This document shows positions 1 to 6,835 of a stretch of 64,000 bases of DNA, in pieces. Positions within the stretch are counted from its first letter, which is position 1. Each line of letters opens with the position of its first letter. The translations under genes were made by a program, and so were the position numbers. The notes beneath the pieces were generated by a model. It had not been told where the DNA came from. It saw nothing but the letters and a program-made list of their open reading frames with translations, and ran no database searches. This stretch comes from Nostoc sp. PCC 7524 (GTDB taxonomy: Bacteria; Cyanobacteriota; Cyanobacteriia; Cyanobacteriales; Nostocaceae). The stretch is taken from positions 1-64,000 of the forward strand of contig NC_019677.1 of the NCBI RefSeq assembly GCF_000316645.1, read 5' to 3'.

Positions 1-197
1 TTCAGTTGTAATTAAAAATGCCTCTAATACGGCAGATTGTAGCTTTGGATTAACGGTTATACAACTGGGGAGAGTACATTTTTCACAAATTAAGACTATA
101 ACGCTTTTGGGTCAGAAAACTCAAAGAAAGGCGAACGCTCACATTCAGCCATTTTCTTGGAAACTCTTGTTGGCATTGAATTTATGGAAAAGTTAAT
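1..197. other. No recognisable gene
   Basis: This is the distal end of the tRNA array. I see no convincing reading frame or complete tRNA fold here. A degenerate tRNA cannot be excluded. Confidence 0.4.
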
Positions 198-268
198 CCA
201 CCAGGGAGGTACTGCCCCTCCTGTTGCCGCGTTATCAGCACGGTGCTTCACTTTTTAGCCTCTGGTGG
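198..268 (-). tRNA. tRNA-Ile(GAU)-like, aberrant T-loop
   Basis: The RNA strand has a perfect 7-bp acceptor (CCACCAG/CTGGTGG), a D-arm, an anticodon stem CCGTG/CGCGG with loop CTGATAA (anticodon GAU) and a T-stem GGAGG/CCTCC. The T-loop reads GGCAGTA instead of the usual TTCRANN, and position 8 is A. It is the last gene of the array and could be a decayed copy. CCA is not encoded. Confidence 0.65.
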
Positions 269-273
269 AAGGC

Positions 274-355
274 GGAAGATGGAGGAATCGAACCCCTGGG
301 TTTTACCCCACCCCGGTTTTCAAAACCGGTTGCCGACCATTTAGCGGCATCTTCC
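274..355 (-). tRNA. tRNA-Ser(UGA)
   Basis: Acceptor GGAAGAT/ATCTTCC, anticodon stem CCGGT/ACCGG with loop TTTGAAA (UGA), a long variable arm (GGGT...ACCC) and a standard GGTTCGATTCC T-arm. The class II shape fits serine. Confidence 0.9.
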
Positions 356-362
356 TTAAAGG

Positions 363-438
363 GGTGTCTGACGGGGCTTGAACCCGCTATCGACTAACTT
401 CACAGGCTAGCGTCTCGACCACTTCGACTTCAGACACC
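363..438 (-). tRNA. tRNA-His(GUG)
   Basis: Acceptor GGTGTCT/AGACACC, anticodon loop CTGTGAA (GUG), T-arm GCGGGTTCAAGCCCCGT. No encoded G-1 is visible before the acceptor. CCA is not encoded. Confidence 0.85.
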
Positions 439-445
439 ATAAGTG

Positions 446-517
446 GATACTGGTCGGATTTGAACCGACATCTTTCTGCTTGCAAGGCAGACGCTTTCCC
501 AATTAAGCTACAGACCC
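446..517 (-). tRNA. tRNA-Ala(UGC), damaged acceptor
   Basis: Anticodon stem TCTGC/GCAGA with loop CTTGCAA (UGC), T-arm GTCGGTTCAAATCCGAC. The acceptor strands GGGTCTG and CAGTATC mismatch at two central pairs, so charging may be impaired. Confidence 0.75.
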
Positions 518-520
518 ATG

Positions 521-595
521 TGGCAGGAGTGGTAGGACTCGAACCTACATCGCTCGATTTAGAAGATCGATGCCCATCCATTAGGCGACACTCCC
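521..595 (-). tRNA. tRNA-Arg(UCU)
   Basis: Acceptor GGGAGTG/CACTCCT, anticodon stem TCGAT/ATCGA with loop CTTCTAA (UCU), intact T-arm. The 3' CCA is encoded (521-523). Confidence 0.9.
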
Positions 596-601
596 ATAAG
601 T

Positions 602-700
602 TGGTAGCCCCAGCAGGAATTGTTCGCGCAAGCGTTCCCGAAGGGTACCCGCGACTTCCTCTTTGTAAGAGAGGCACTCTCCCAACTGAGTTACAGGGCT
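602..700 (-). tRNA. tRNA-Val(UAC) with T-loop insertion
   Basis: Anticodon stem CCTCT/AGAGG with loop CTTACAA (UAC). The acceptor AGCCCTG/TGGGGCT is intact and CCA is encoded. The T-loop is interrupted by a hairpin-forming small dispersed repeat of about 27 nt, beginning ACCCTTCGGGAACGC. The T-stem strands on either side are intact. Confidence 0.8.
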
Positions 701-706
701 ACGAGA

Positions 707-777
707 GCGAGTGATGGGATTTGAACCCATACGCTGAGTGTGGCGCACTCAGATGCTAGCCATTACATCACACCCGC
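707..777 (-). tRNA. tRNA-Gly(GCC), atypical anticodon loop
   Basis: Acceptor GCGGGTG/CACTCGC and a normal T-arm. The anticodon loop GCGCCAC puts GCC at 34-36 but has C instead of U at position 33, so decoding efficiency is doubtful. Confidence 0.65.
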
Positions 778-783
778 ATTGAA

Positions 784-856
784 GCTGGTGACAGGAGTTG
801 AACCTACAACCTACTGATTACAAGTCAGTTGCTCTGCCGCATTGAGCTACACCAGC
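784..856 (-). tRNA. tRNA-Thr(UGU)
   Basis: Acceptor GCTGGTG/CACCAGC, anticodon stem ACTGA/TCAGT with loop CTTGTAA (UGU), T-arm GTAGGTTCAACTCCTGT. Confidence 0.9.
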
Positions 857-863
857 ATTTGAT

Positions 864-956
864 AGCGGAGGTGGGATTTGTAGCTTGCTTCCCGAAGGGT
901 ACCCACTACGTGAAGGCTTATGAGACCTCAGAGCGCACCATAGCTCCATCTCCGCG
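864..956 (-). tRNA. tRNA-Met(CAU), initiator-like, T-loop insertion
   Basis: The acceptor CGCGGAG/CTCCGCT leaves position 1:72 unpaired (C:U), a hallmark of bacterial initiator tRNA. The anticodon loop is CTCATAA (CAU). The T-loop holds a 20-nt dispersed repeat (ACCCTTCGGGAAGCAAGCTA) at the same site as in five other genes of the array. Confidence 0.75.
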
Positions 957-959
957 AGT

Positions 960-1032
960 ACCCCTGACAGGATTTGAACCTGTAGAAAACCCGTTTTAAG
1001 CAGGTCATGTCTACCAATTGCATCACAGGGGC
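960..1032 (-). tRNA. tRNA-Leu(UAA), short variable arm
   Basis: Acceptor GCCCCTG/CAGGGGT, anticodon stem ACCTG/CGGGT with loop CTTAAAA (UAA). The D-arm (AATTGGTAGACA) is Leu-like. The variable region is only about 5 nt, where bacterial tRNA-Leu normally has a long arm. Confidence 0.75.
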
Positions 1033-1037
1033 AAGGT

Positions 1038-1109
1038 GGGCTGTATAGGGCTTGAACCTATGCGCTTCTGCTTAAGAGGCAGCTGCTCTGCCAACTGAGC
1101 TAACAGCCC
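1038..1109 (-). tRNA. tRNA-Lys(CUU)
   Basis: Acceptor GGGCTGT/ACAGCCC, anticodon stem GCTGC/GCAGA with loop CTCTTAA (CUU), T-arm ATAGGTTCAAGCCCTAT. Confidence 0.85.
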
Positions 1110-1114
1110 AAGGT

Positions 1115-1185
1115 GGGTCGCCCAGGGGTTGAACCTGGATAAGTCCGCTTAAAAGGCGGCTGCATATCCGCTCTGCCAACGACCC
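1115..1185 (-). tRNA. tRNA-Lys(UUU)
   Basis: Acceptor GGGTCGT/GCGACCC, anticodon stem GCCGC/GCGGA with loop CTTTTAA (UUU), T-arm CCAGGTTCAACCCCTGG. Confidence 0.85.
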
Positions 1186-1193
1186 AAGTCAGT

Positions 1194-1266
1194 ACCCTTG
1201 GTGGGATTTGAACCCACAAAATCTGGTTTCTAAGACCAGCACGTTTGCCAGTTTCGTCACAAGGGC
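1194..1266 (-). tRNA. tRNA-Leu(UAG), short variable arm
   Basis: Acceptor GCCCTTG/CAAGGGT, anticodon stem CTGGT/ACCAG with loop CTTAGAA (UAG), and a Leu-like D-arm. As in the UAA gene, the variable region is about 5 nt (ATTTT). Confidence 0.75.
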
Positions 1267-1273
1267 AAATGGT

Positions 1274-1346
1274 CGGAGTGGCAGGATTTGAACCCGCAAC
1301 CTTCAGATCCCAAAGCTGCCGCGCTACCAAGTTGCGCCACACCCCG
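1274..1346 (-). tRNA. tRNA-Pro(UGG)
   Basis: Acceptor CGGGGTG/CACTCCG, typical of proline. The anticodon loop TTTGGGA gives UGG; the anticodon stem has two mismatches. The T-arm is normal. Confidence 0.8.
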
Positions 1347-1351
1347 TTGGT

Positions 1352-1451
1352 ACTCCTGACGGGATTTGTAGACGCGGAGCGGCTTCCCGAAGGATACCCG
1401 TACACAGACTGTTTTTGAGACAGCCGCCTCTTCCAATTGGGCTACAGGAGT
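1352..1451 (-). tRNA. tRNA-Leu(CAA), short variable arm, T-loop insertion
   Basis: Acceptor ACTCCTG/CAGGAGT, anticodon stem GCTGT/ACAGT with loop CTCAAAA (CAA), variable region about 6 nt. The T-loop carries a dispersed repeat of about 28 nt, beginning ATCCTTCGGGAAGCC, between GGGT and CAAATCCC. Confidence 0.7.
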
Positions 1452-1457
1452 ATAATT

Positions 1458-1533
1458 TGGCTGCCCTGCCAGGATTTGAACCTGGAATCTTCTACTTCAA
1501 AGGTAGGGATGTTGCCAGTTACACCACAGGGCA
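1458..1533 (-). tRNA. tRNA-Gln(UUG)
   Basis: Acceptor TGCCCTG/CAGGGCA with the U1-A72 pair typical of Gln, anticodon loop CTTTGAA (UUG), normal T-arm, G73 and encoded CCA. Confidence 0.9.
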
Positions 1534-1538
1534 ATAAA

Positions 1539-1615
1539 TGGCTGCCGAGGTTGGGGTCGAACCAACATCTCCGTGATTCAGAGTCACAGCGACTTTCCCA
1601 GTCGTCCACTCGGCA
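1539..1615 (-). tRNA. tRNA-Gln(CUG)
   Basis: Acceptor TGCCGAG/CTCGGCA, anticodon stem TGTGA/TCACG with loop CTCTGAA (CUG), T-arm GTTGGTTCGACCCCAAC, G73 and encoded CCA. Confidence 0.9.
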
Positions 1616-1620
1616 ATAAA

Positions 1621-1695
<75 letters not shown>

Positions 1696-1705
1696 ATGTG
1701 CCAGC

Positions 1706-1778
1706 CCCCCAGGTCAGAATTGAACTGACGACCTTCTGTTTTTCAAACAGACGCTACTACCAACTGAGCTACCAGGGG
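1706..1778 (-). tRNA. tRNA-Phe(GAA)
   Basis: Acceptor CCCCTGG/CTGGGGG, anticodon stem TCTGT/ACAGA with loop TTGAAAA (GAA), T-arm GTCAGTTCAATTCTGAC. Confidence 0.85.
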
Positions 1779-1785
1779 ATAAGGC

Positions 1786-1879
1786 GAGAACGGAAGGACT
1801 TGAACCTTCACTTTTGGCTACGCCACGCTACGCGAACGGTTTCGTAGACCGATGTGTTATCCAGTTACACCACGTTCTC
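1786..1879 (-). tRNA. tRNA-Arg(ACG) with variable-loop insertion
   Basis: Acceptor GAGAACG/CGTTCTC, anticodon stem TCGGT/ACCGT with loop CTACGAA (ACG), intact T-arm. About 20 nt (TCGCGTAGCGTGGCGTAGCC) sit between the anticodon stem and the T-stem. This looks like a dispersed repeat, not a natural long variable arm. Confidence 0.75.
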
Positions 1880-1886
1880 ATAAGGC

Positions 1887-2344
1887 GGAGAGAGAGGGAG
1901 TTGTAGCTTGCTTCTGCGAAGCAGTACCCACAGTGGACTTACATCCACGACTGTTTAGGCGTAAAAGTAGCGAAGCTGCTATCAGCCGCCACGTAAAGTC
2001 TGAAAGCTTTGCTACAAAAGGATTACAGAAATAAAATTGCTCTCTAACCCGAAAATCGCCAAAAAAGCTTGTTTTGGCTGTGCCAATTGAAGCTTAGGCT
2101 ATTTGGTACGGCATTTAGTAACGTAGCCATGCGGGTTTCAGGCTGTAAAAATCAGTGAGGTTTAAATGGTACACCTTTAAGTGTGCATCCAATGGGTCAA
2201 AGTCTCATTTTAGGGTAAAAGGTGAAAAATTTTTCTGAAACTCTCTCTGGGTAGCGTTTTCAGCCGTTGCATGGCGGCTGATAGCAGCTTCGCTACTTTC
2301 TCCCCGTTTAGCAAACAGCTTGCCCTGCCAATAGCAATCTCTCC
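1887..2344 (-). pseudogene. tRNA-Ser(GCU) split by a MITE
   Basis: The 5' part (2344 down to 2306) has GGAGAGA, a D-arm and an anticodon arm reading GCTGT-TTGCTAA. The 3' part (1958 down to 1887) resumes with TAAACAGT, a long variable arm (GTGGA...TCCAC), a T-stem and TCTCTCC plus G73. Joining the halves at the duplicated GTTTAG gives a normal class II tRNA-Ser(GCU). The T-loop of the 3' part also carries the recurrent dispersed repeat. The gene is probably inactive unless the insert is removed. Confidence 0.75.
1959..2305. mobile_element. 347-bp MITE inside tRNA-Ser
   Basis: Terminal inverted repeats share the core AAAGTAGCGAAGCTGC...CAGCCGCC (1964-1990 and, inverted, 2273-2299). The similarity continues imperfectly for roughly 50 nt further inward on each side. 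The element is flanked by the 6-bp duplication GTTTAG (1953-1958, 2306-2311). No reading frame lies inside, so a transposase would have to act in trans. Confidence 0.7.
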
Positions 2345-2349
2345 GTAAT

Positions 2350-2472
2350 GGGTCGGGCTGGAATTGTAGCTTGCTTCCCGTTCGCGGAGCGTTCCCGAAG
2401 GGTAGGGTACCAGCAATACTGAACGCGGCGGTTTTACAGACCGTTACCTACACTCTTTTGGTGAGCCGACCC
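2350..2472 (-). tRNA. tRNA-Tyr(GUA) with nested T-loop insertion
   Basis: Acceptor GGGTCGG/CCGACCC, anticodon loop CTGTAAA (GUA), 13-nt variable region. The T-loop (GCTGGT...CAATTCCAGC) holds about 45 nt that look like one dispersed repeat inserted within another. Confidence 0.75.
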
Positions 2473-2483
2473 ATAAATTTGGT

Positions 2484-2578
2484 AGTGCAGACGGGACTCG
2501 TAGCCGTAGGCATCCCGGAGGGTACCCGCTAATTACAAGCTTGAAAGACTTGCCGCTCGGCCACTTCGCTTCTGCACC
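2484..2578 (-). tRNA. tRNA-Glu(UUC) with T-loop insertion
   Basis: Acceptor GGTGCAG/CTGCACT, anticodon stem CAAGT/GCTTG with loop CTTTCAA (UUC). The T-loop insert is about 24 nt (ACCCTCCGGGATGCC...), placed as in the Val, Met, Leu, Ser and Tyr genes. Confidence 0.75.
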
Positions 2579-2610
2579 ATGTATGCCGTGTAAGTAGAAA
2601 AAGCTGTTGA

Positions 2611-2680
<70 letters not shown>

Positions 2681-2706
2681 AGCTTTTTCGGTTAGGACAC
2701 GGCAAC

Positions 2707-2777
2707 GCAGAGACAAGGATTTGAACCCAGAACAACAGTTTTGGAGACTGTAGTGTTGCCAATTACACCATCCCTGC
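2707..2777 (-). tRNA. tRNA-Trp(CCA)
   Basis: Acceptor GCAGGGA/TCTCTGC, anticodon stem ACAGT/ACTGT with loop CTCCAAA (CCA), T-arm CTGGGTTCAAATCCTTG. Confidence 0.85.
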
Positions 2778-2780
2778 ATT

Positions 2781-2855
2781 TGGTCGCAGTGGTGGGAGTT
2801 GAACCCACATTTACCAAGTTATGAGCTTGGGGCTTTGCCGTTAAGCTACACTGCA
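2781..2855 (-). tRNA. tRNA-Met(CAU), elongator or Ile(CAU)
   Basis: Acceptor TGCAGTG/CACTGCG, anticodon stem CCAAG/CTTGG with loop CTCATAA (CAU), intact T-arm, A73 and encoded CCA. Sequence alone does not separate elongator Met from lysidine-modified Ile. Confidence 0.85.
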
Positions 2856-2860
2856 ATGTT

Positions 2861-2937
2861 TGGAAGCCTCGACGGGAGTTGCACCCGCTTCTCCGTGCTT
2901 GAGAGGCACAGCGACTTATCTTTTTGTCCACAAGGCT
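2861..2937 (-). tRNA. tRNA-Glu(CUC)
   Basis: Acceptor AGCCTTG/CGAGGCT, anticodon stem TGTGC/GCACG with loop CTCTCAA (CUC), encoded CCA. The T-loop is GTGCAAC. Confidence 0.8.
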
Positions 2938-2941
2938 ACAC

Positions 2942-3014
2942 GGGGATGATGGGATTTGAACCCACGACTTCCTGTTCGACAGACAGGCACTCTTAACCAC
3001 TGAGTTACACCCCC
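2942..3014 (-). tRNA. tRNA-Asp(GUC)
   Basis: Acceptor GGGGGTG/CATCCCC, anticodon stem CCTGT/ACAGG with loop CTGTCGA (GUC), standard T-arm. It is the promoter-proximal gene of the array. Confidence 0.9.
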
Positions 3015-3102
3015 ACGTTGGGTGGCAATTTATTTAGTTTTCATGGTTCTGATAGTGCTTGCTCTGTGCCTTTTTGGGAGGCTTGATTGCTTCACTACAT
3101 TT

Positions 3103-3131
3103 ATACTACACAAATGCTACAAAGGTGTCAA
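3103..3131 (-). promoter_or_regulatory. Promoter of the tRNA array
   Basis: On the minus strand TTGACA (3131-3126) is followed by a 17-nt spacer and TAGTAT (3108-3103), a near-consensus sigma-70-type promoter about 90 bp before tRNA-Asp. Together with the co-directional genes it suggests one long tRNA transcript. Confidence 0.65.
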
Positions 3132-3160
3132 GGGCGTACTACAAACTTTTTTTCAGAAAT

Positions 3161-3198
3161 GAGAGGGCAGTGTTGTGTAATCGTCGTATTGCCCTCTC
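3161..3198 (-). terminator. Hairpin between the HNH gene and the tRNA promoter
   Basis: A 9-bp inverted repeat, GAGAGGGCA (3161-3169) and TGCCCTCTC (3190-3198), lies just after the HNH stop. No U-run follows on the minus strand, so it may be only a transcript 3' end stabiliser. Confidence 0.4.
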
Positions 3199-3216
3199 TG
3201 GCTAGGTTTGAGTAAA

Positions 3217-3753
3217 TTACTCAGCTTCAGTTAGGCGTTGTGAGTTCCAGAACTGTTCGGCAAATGCTACTGCTGGGTGAATTGGGGCTTTGGGCTTGGT
3301 TTTCAATACCATTCCAGTTTCATGCGGCAAGCGATCGCTCTTGGTTGAGTTACACTTCTCACACGCTGTGACAACGTTGTCCCAGGTATGCTGTCCACCT
3401 TTGGAGCGGGGGATTACGTGGTCAAGCGTTAAATGCTTGGTGCTACCGCAGTATTGGCAGGTGTGGTTGTCTCGCCTCAAAACCTCACGACGGTTTACTG
3501 GCGGGACTTTCCAATGCCGTTCAGGATTGCCAACGGTTAAGCGAATGTGTTCAGGTACTTGTAGTACGACACTAGGAGAACGAACTTCCCACTGTTTTGT
3601 AGTACCAAAATTCAACGATTCTGCTTGACCTGTAACTAACAGCACGATTGCGCGTTTAATGTTGATGCGTGCTAGTGGTAGGTAGTTCTTAGAGAAGACT
3701 ACAACTGAATTTTGTAGTATATGGGATTGCTGAAAAGGTGGTTGAGCTTCCAT
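3217..3753 (-). CDS. HNH endonuclease
   Basis: This 178-residue protein has a C-terminal HNH domain: CQYCG and CEKCN zinc-type cysteine pairs flank the LDHVIPRSKGG motif (about residues 100-150). Such domains cut DNA using one metal ion. The N-terminal half is unrecognised. An AGGAG lies 10-12 nt before the chosen ATG. The gene precedes the tRNA array on the same strand but is separated from it by a hairpin and a fresh promoter. HNH genes often sit beside mobile DNA, but no substrate can be inferred. Confidence 0.85.
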   Translation of the reverse strand: MEAQPPFQQSHILQNSVVVFSKNYLPLARINIKRAIVLLVTGQAESLNFGTTKQWEVRSPSVVLQVPEHIRLTVGNPERHWKVPPVNRREVLRRDNHTCQYCGSTKHLTLDHVIPRSKGGQHTWDNVVTACEKCNSTKSDRLPHETGMVLKTKPKAPIHPAVAFAEQFWNSQRLTEAE

Positions 3754-3770
3754 CAGTTAATTCACTCCTA

Positions 3771-3809
3771 AAAAATAACCCCCGCCTCTGGTGAAAAGAA
3801 GCGGGGGTC
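3771..3809 (-). terminator. Rho-independent terminator upstream of the HNH gene
   Basis: A CCCCCGC/GCGGGGG hairpin is followed on the minus strand by TTATTTTTT. It lies only about 20 bp before the HNH start, so it ends upstream transcription or attenuates read-through into the HNH gene. Confidence 0.6.
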
Positions 3810-3830
3810 AGGTAGTTGATACTTTTTGCC

Positions 3831-4049
3831 CTATATCGGTGCTATGAGACATTTGCACCTCCCGCTTTGCTTCAGTTGCTCTGGATTCAGCCAACAGGCT
3901 AACGCTCCAAAAAAGCCAATGTTTATAGATTTATCGCCAATGAACAGATAAATTCCCTCAAACGCAAATAGCGCAATTACTCTGCCTAAACCCTTGTTGG
4001 GTTGGCAATGCGCTGCGCTACTCATGCTTGAAGAGAATCTGGTGGTCAT
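3831..4049 (-). CDS. Possible small protein, doubtful
   Basis: An open frame of 72 residues with one hydrophobic stretch ends just before a good terminator on the same strand, which is the only support for it. I do not recognise the sequence and codon use is not persuasive. It could equally be non-coding leader DNA. Confidence 0.25.
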   Translation of the reverse strand: MTTRFSSSMSSAAHCQPNKGLGRVIALFAFEGIYLFIGDKSINIGFFGALACWLNPEQLKQSGRCKCLIAPI

Positions 4050-4167
4050 TGAATGTTTGTAGTATTTGTAATTAAGACTAATTTCAATAATACAGGTGTA
4101 GTATGTGTTTGTCTACTGCACAGATGTGGGGGAAAGTCTAACGAGCGATCGCAGCCACAAAGACCGG

Positions 4168-4214
4168 ATCGCCTTTTTTCCTCTAAGAAATTGCAGTTAA
4201 GAGCCTGAGCGATG
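4168..4214. repeat. 46-bp dispersed repeat, copy 1
   Basis: GATCGCC, a T-run, CCTCTAAGAAATTGCAG and TTAAGAGCCTGAGCGAT recur almost identically at 7551-7596. The copy contains the TTCCTCTAAGAA motif that recurs throughout the window. Confidence 0.7.
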
Positions 4215-4340
4215 GCGTTCCGCCCACGCCCAGGTGATCGCTCGTCTCAATCCCAGCAAAAAACCCCGGCGAAACTAACCGAGGTAAAGGGGAGAAGTCC
4301 AAATGACGATGAGTGATACCGATACCGAAATCTACAAATA

Positions 4341-4511
4341 TTAGCTAACGCCAAAAGCAACCAAAACTAGAGCAGTGACGAGTAGGGTAGCAACTGCACC
4401 TTGAAACTTGTAACGATTTTGCTGCTCTTGGTTGGGGTACTGTGCATAGTACATCTGGGGTTCAGTTGCGTAGTTATTTAAAACGCCTGCTTCATTAATG
4501 GTGGTGTACAT
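4341..4511 (-). CDS. ssl1498-family light-harvesting-like protein
   Basis: A 56-residue protein starting MYTTINEAGVLNNYATEPQM, with a C-terminal hydrophobic segment of about 18 residues (VATLLVTALVLVAFGVS). The start and layout match, from memory, the small cyanobacterial ssl1498 family annotated as light-harvesting-like. One membrane segment places it in a membrane, probably thylakoid. AGGA lies 8 nt before the ATG. A promoter is visible at 4546-4574. Confidence 0.75.
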   Translation of the reverse strand: MYTTINEAGVLNNYATEPQMYYAQYPNQEQQNRYKFQGAVATLLVTALVLVAFGVS

Positions 4512-4545
4512 AATGTTTTCCTGTATTTGTTACTTTATGTAAACT

Positions 4546-4574
4546 AATTTAACAATATTGTTACAAAAAGTCAA
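4546..4574 (-). promoter_or_regulatory. Promoter of the ssl1498-family gene
   Basis: On the minus strand TTGACT, a 17-nt spacer and TAAATT end 35 nt before the ATG. The spacer contains the perfect palindrome AACAATATTGTT, a possible operator. Confidence 0.5.
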
Positions 4575-5044
4575 TATGACTTGACAAATAATAGTGGATG
4601 ACTGTAATCAGAACTACTTATCTGGGGAATTTTCTTAGAGGAAAACAGCGACGATGCTCCGCTTCTTGAAGGCGATCGCCTACCAGGGGCGCGAGTGCTA
4701 TTGCATCATTCACGCAGGAGCGTAGTTGGGTGTCCGTAGGTATCGCCAGTTCCCAGCTAGAGAGCCACTTATCCTTAGAGGAAGTGCCATAGATACTTGC
4801 AATGAAAACCTGTCAAAATTTAACCTTTTCTTTAACAAAACATTTCCATATTTTTACTGAAATAAGCATTGTTGATTACTGGCTATTAAATCTGATACTC
4901 ATATCAATGATTGTTGTAAATCGATTAAAATTGCCCGAATTAAAGAATTTCTAGCTGCAAATACCAAAAACTGTTAAGTCACTGACTAACTACCTACGAT
5001 TTACAACCTCGCAAATATGCCAAGCGAAAAATAGGAGATAAAGT
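4575..5044. other. Intergenic, no gene seen
   Basis: This stretch contains HIP1 octamers, one TTCTTAGAGGAAAA motif near 4634 and fragments of dispersed repeats. I see no supported reading frame. Confidence 0.5.
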
Positions 5045-6619
5045 ATGTCCCAAATGCTAAATCGTCGTCGATTTCTTCAGGCATCGGCGGCGGCGGCGGC
5101 CAGCATAGGTGTATCCACTATTCGCACCTCTGCTGGTGGTGTTGACGAGTATGTTGAGGCGATAGTCATTGGTAGTGGTTTTGGCGGTGCAGTTGCATCA
5201 TTGCGTCTTGGTCAGGCTGGAATTGAAACAATCGTATTGGAACGGGGACGACGATGGCAAATTACTGATTCAGGTGATACTTTCTCTACAACAGATAACC
5301 CAGATGGTCGTGCTGCATGGCTCAGTCCCACTACGGTTTTACCTCCACCAGTTCCAGAAATCCCCATTGATGTATATACTGGCGTTCTTGATGTCAAAAG
5401 AGGTAATGGTATCAATGTATACCGTGGTGCAGGTGTTGGGGGTGGTTCGCTTGTCTACGGTGCTATCACTTATCAACCGACGGAAGAACTATTCTATAAA
5501 GTTTTTCCACGCACTATTAACTACACCAGACTGGATCGGATTTATTACCCACGGGTGCGTTCCATCCTCAAAGCATCCCCCATCCCAGACGATATTCTTC
5601 AAACTGAATACTACTTAGCAAGCCGCATCCTCATGGAGCAAGCCCGTAAGGCTGGTTTGAATACACGCAAGATTGACGCAGCCATTGATTGGGATATTGT
5701 TCGTCAGGAAATAGCAGGTAAAAAGGTTGCTTCCATTATTAATGGTCAAGTTTATTACGGTACAAATAGTGGGGCGAAAAACAGCTTAGATCGCAACTAC
5801 CTCAGTATGGCAGAGGCGACTGGTAACATTGAAATTCGACCGTTACACGTAGTCACTATGATTGGAGAATCAGATCGTGGGCGTTACCGGGTTGTTTGCA
5901 ATCAAATTAATGAGCAAGGAGAAGTGCTTGTCCAAAAATCCTTTGTTTGTCGCTATCTATTTTTGGCGGCAGGTTCGATTGGCACTACTGAACTATTGCT
6001 GCGTGCTAAAACCAATCGTACTTTGCGCCGACTAAATAATCAGGTAGGAAAGTTTTGGGGAACAAATTCCGATTCAACTACTTTAATGATTAATGCTGGC
6101 GAAACGAATCCAACACCAGGGAATCCGGGTGTAATCGCAGTTGAGCATCTCGACAACCCTATTGCCCCAGTGATACTTGAAGCATTTCACGGACTTCCTT
6201 TTGTACCACAAGGTATTCTTCCTGTTCTTGGTCAGGGAATTTCCAAACCGGAGGGCTATCTTACCTACAATACAGCTACTAAGTTAGCAGATTTGTTCTG
6301 GCCTAACAACTCAGCCGATAGTCAAAGAAATGCTCAGGCTCTCTTGTATACTTATCAACGGCTCAACCAAGCCAATGGTACAAGTCTTGCTGCACCGCCT
6401 GACTACAGTTTTACAGCACACCCACTTGGCGGTGCAACAATTGGGCAAGTATGCAATACTCATGGGCAGGTGTTTGGTTATCCTAATTTGTTTGTGGTTG
6501 ATGGTGCGCTGATTCCTGGTTCAACAGCCTGCTCAAATCCCTCGCTGACTATTGCTGCTTTGGCAGAACGGAGTATGGATCAATTTCTCAACCGGATTCC
6601 TAGACGTAGAAAAATATAA
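5045..6619 (+). CDS. Tat-exported GMC / cholesterol-oxidase-like flavoprotein
   Basis: This 524-residue protein starts with a twin-arginine signal (NRRRFLQ, then an Ala-rich hydrophobic stretch to about residue 28), so export in folded form is likely. An FAD-binding Rossmann motif follows (VIGSGFGGAVASL, about 41-53, with ERGRRW), then GAGVGGGS (about 129-136). The C-terminal HPLGGA and NPSLTIAALAER blocks are typical of GMC oxidoreductases of the cholesterol-oxidase type, where the His is near the flavin. The substrate cannot be read from sequence. GGAGA lies 6-10 nt before the ATG. It appears monocistronic. Confidence 0.8.
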   Translation: MSQMLNRRRFLQASAAAAASIGVSTIRTSAGGVDEYVEAIVIGSGFGGAVASLRLGQAGIETIVLERGRRWQITDSGDTFSTTDNPDGRAAWLSPTTVLPPPVPEIPIDVYTGVLDVKRGNGINVYRGAGVGGGSLVYGAITYQPTEELFYKVFPRTINYTRLDRIYYPRVRSILKASPIPDDILQTEYYLASRILMEQARKAGLNTRKIDAAIDWDIVRQEIAGKKVASIINGQVYYGTNSGAKNSLDRNYLSMAEATGNIEIRPLHVVTMIGESDRGRYRVVCNQINEQGEVLVQKSFVCRYLFLAAGSIGTTELLLRAKTNRTLRRLNNQVGKFWGTNSDSTTLMINAGETNPTPGNPGVIAVEHLDNPIAPVILEAFHGLPFVPQGILPVLGQGISKPEGYLTYNTATKLADLFWPNNSADSQRNAQALLYTYQRLNQANGTSLAAPPDYSFTAHPLGGATIGQVCNTHGQVFGYPNLFVVDGALIPGSTACSNPSLTIAALAERSMDQFLNRIPRRRKI

Positions 6620-6835
6620 CTTGGGGATTCAACCCTATAGCGATCGCCCCCACTACTAGAGTGTAGGAGATCGCCTGTTTTATGCCCTTAACCCTCACAA
6701 ATTTTTTTGTGGAACTCTATTGTTGGGAATAACAGTTAAGCCAAGTTACTTACAGGAGGTGGTGATACTCATTTAAACGCCCATGTTAATAGAGGTGAGC
6801 AAGAATTTCACCACCTTGAAAAGGCTAGTTCTACC

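Noticed and set aside
1959..2305. Group I intron in tRNA-Ser
   Set aside because: Long terminal inverted repeats and a target duplication fit a MITE better, and I cannot find the conserved group I core.
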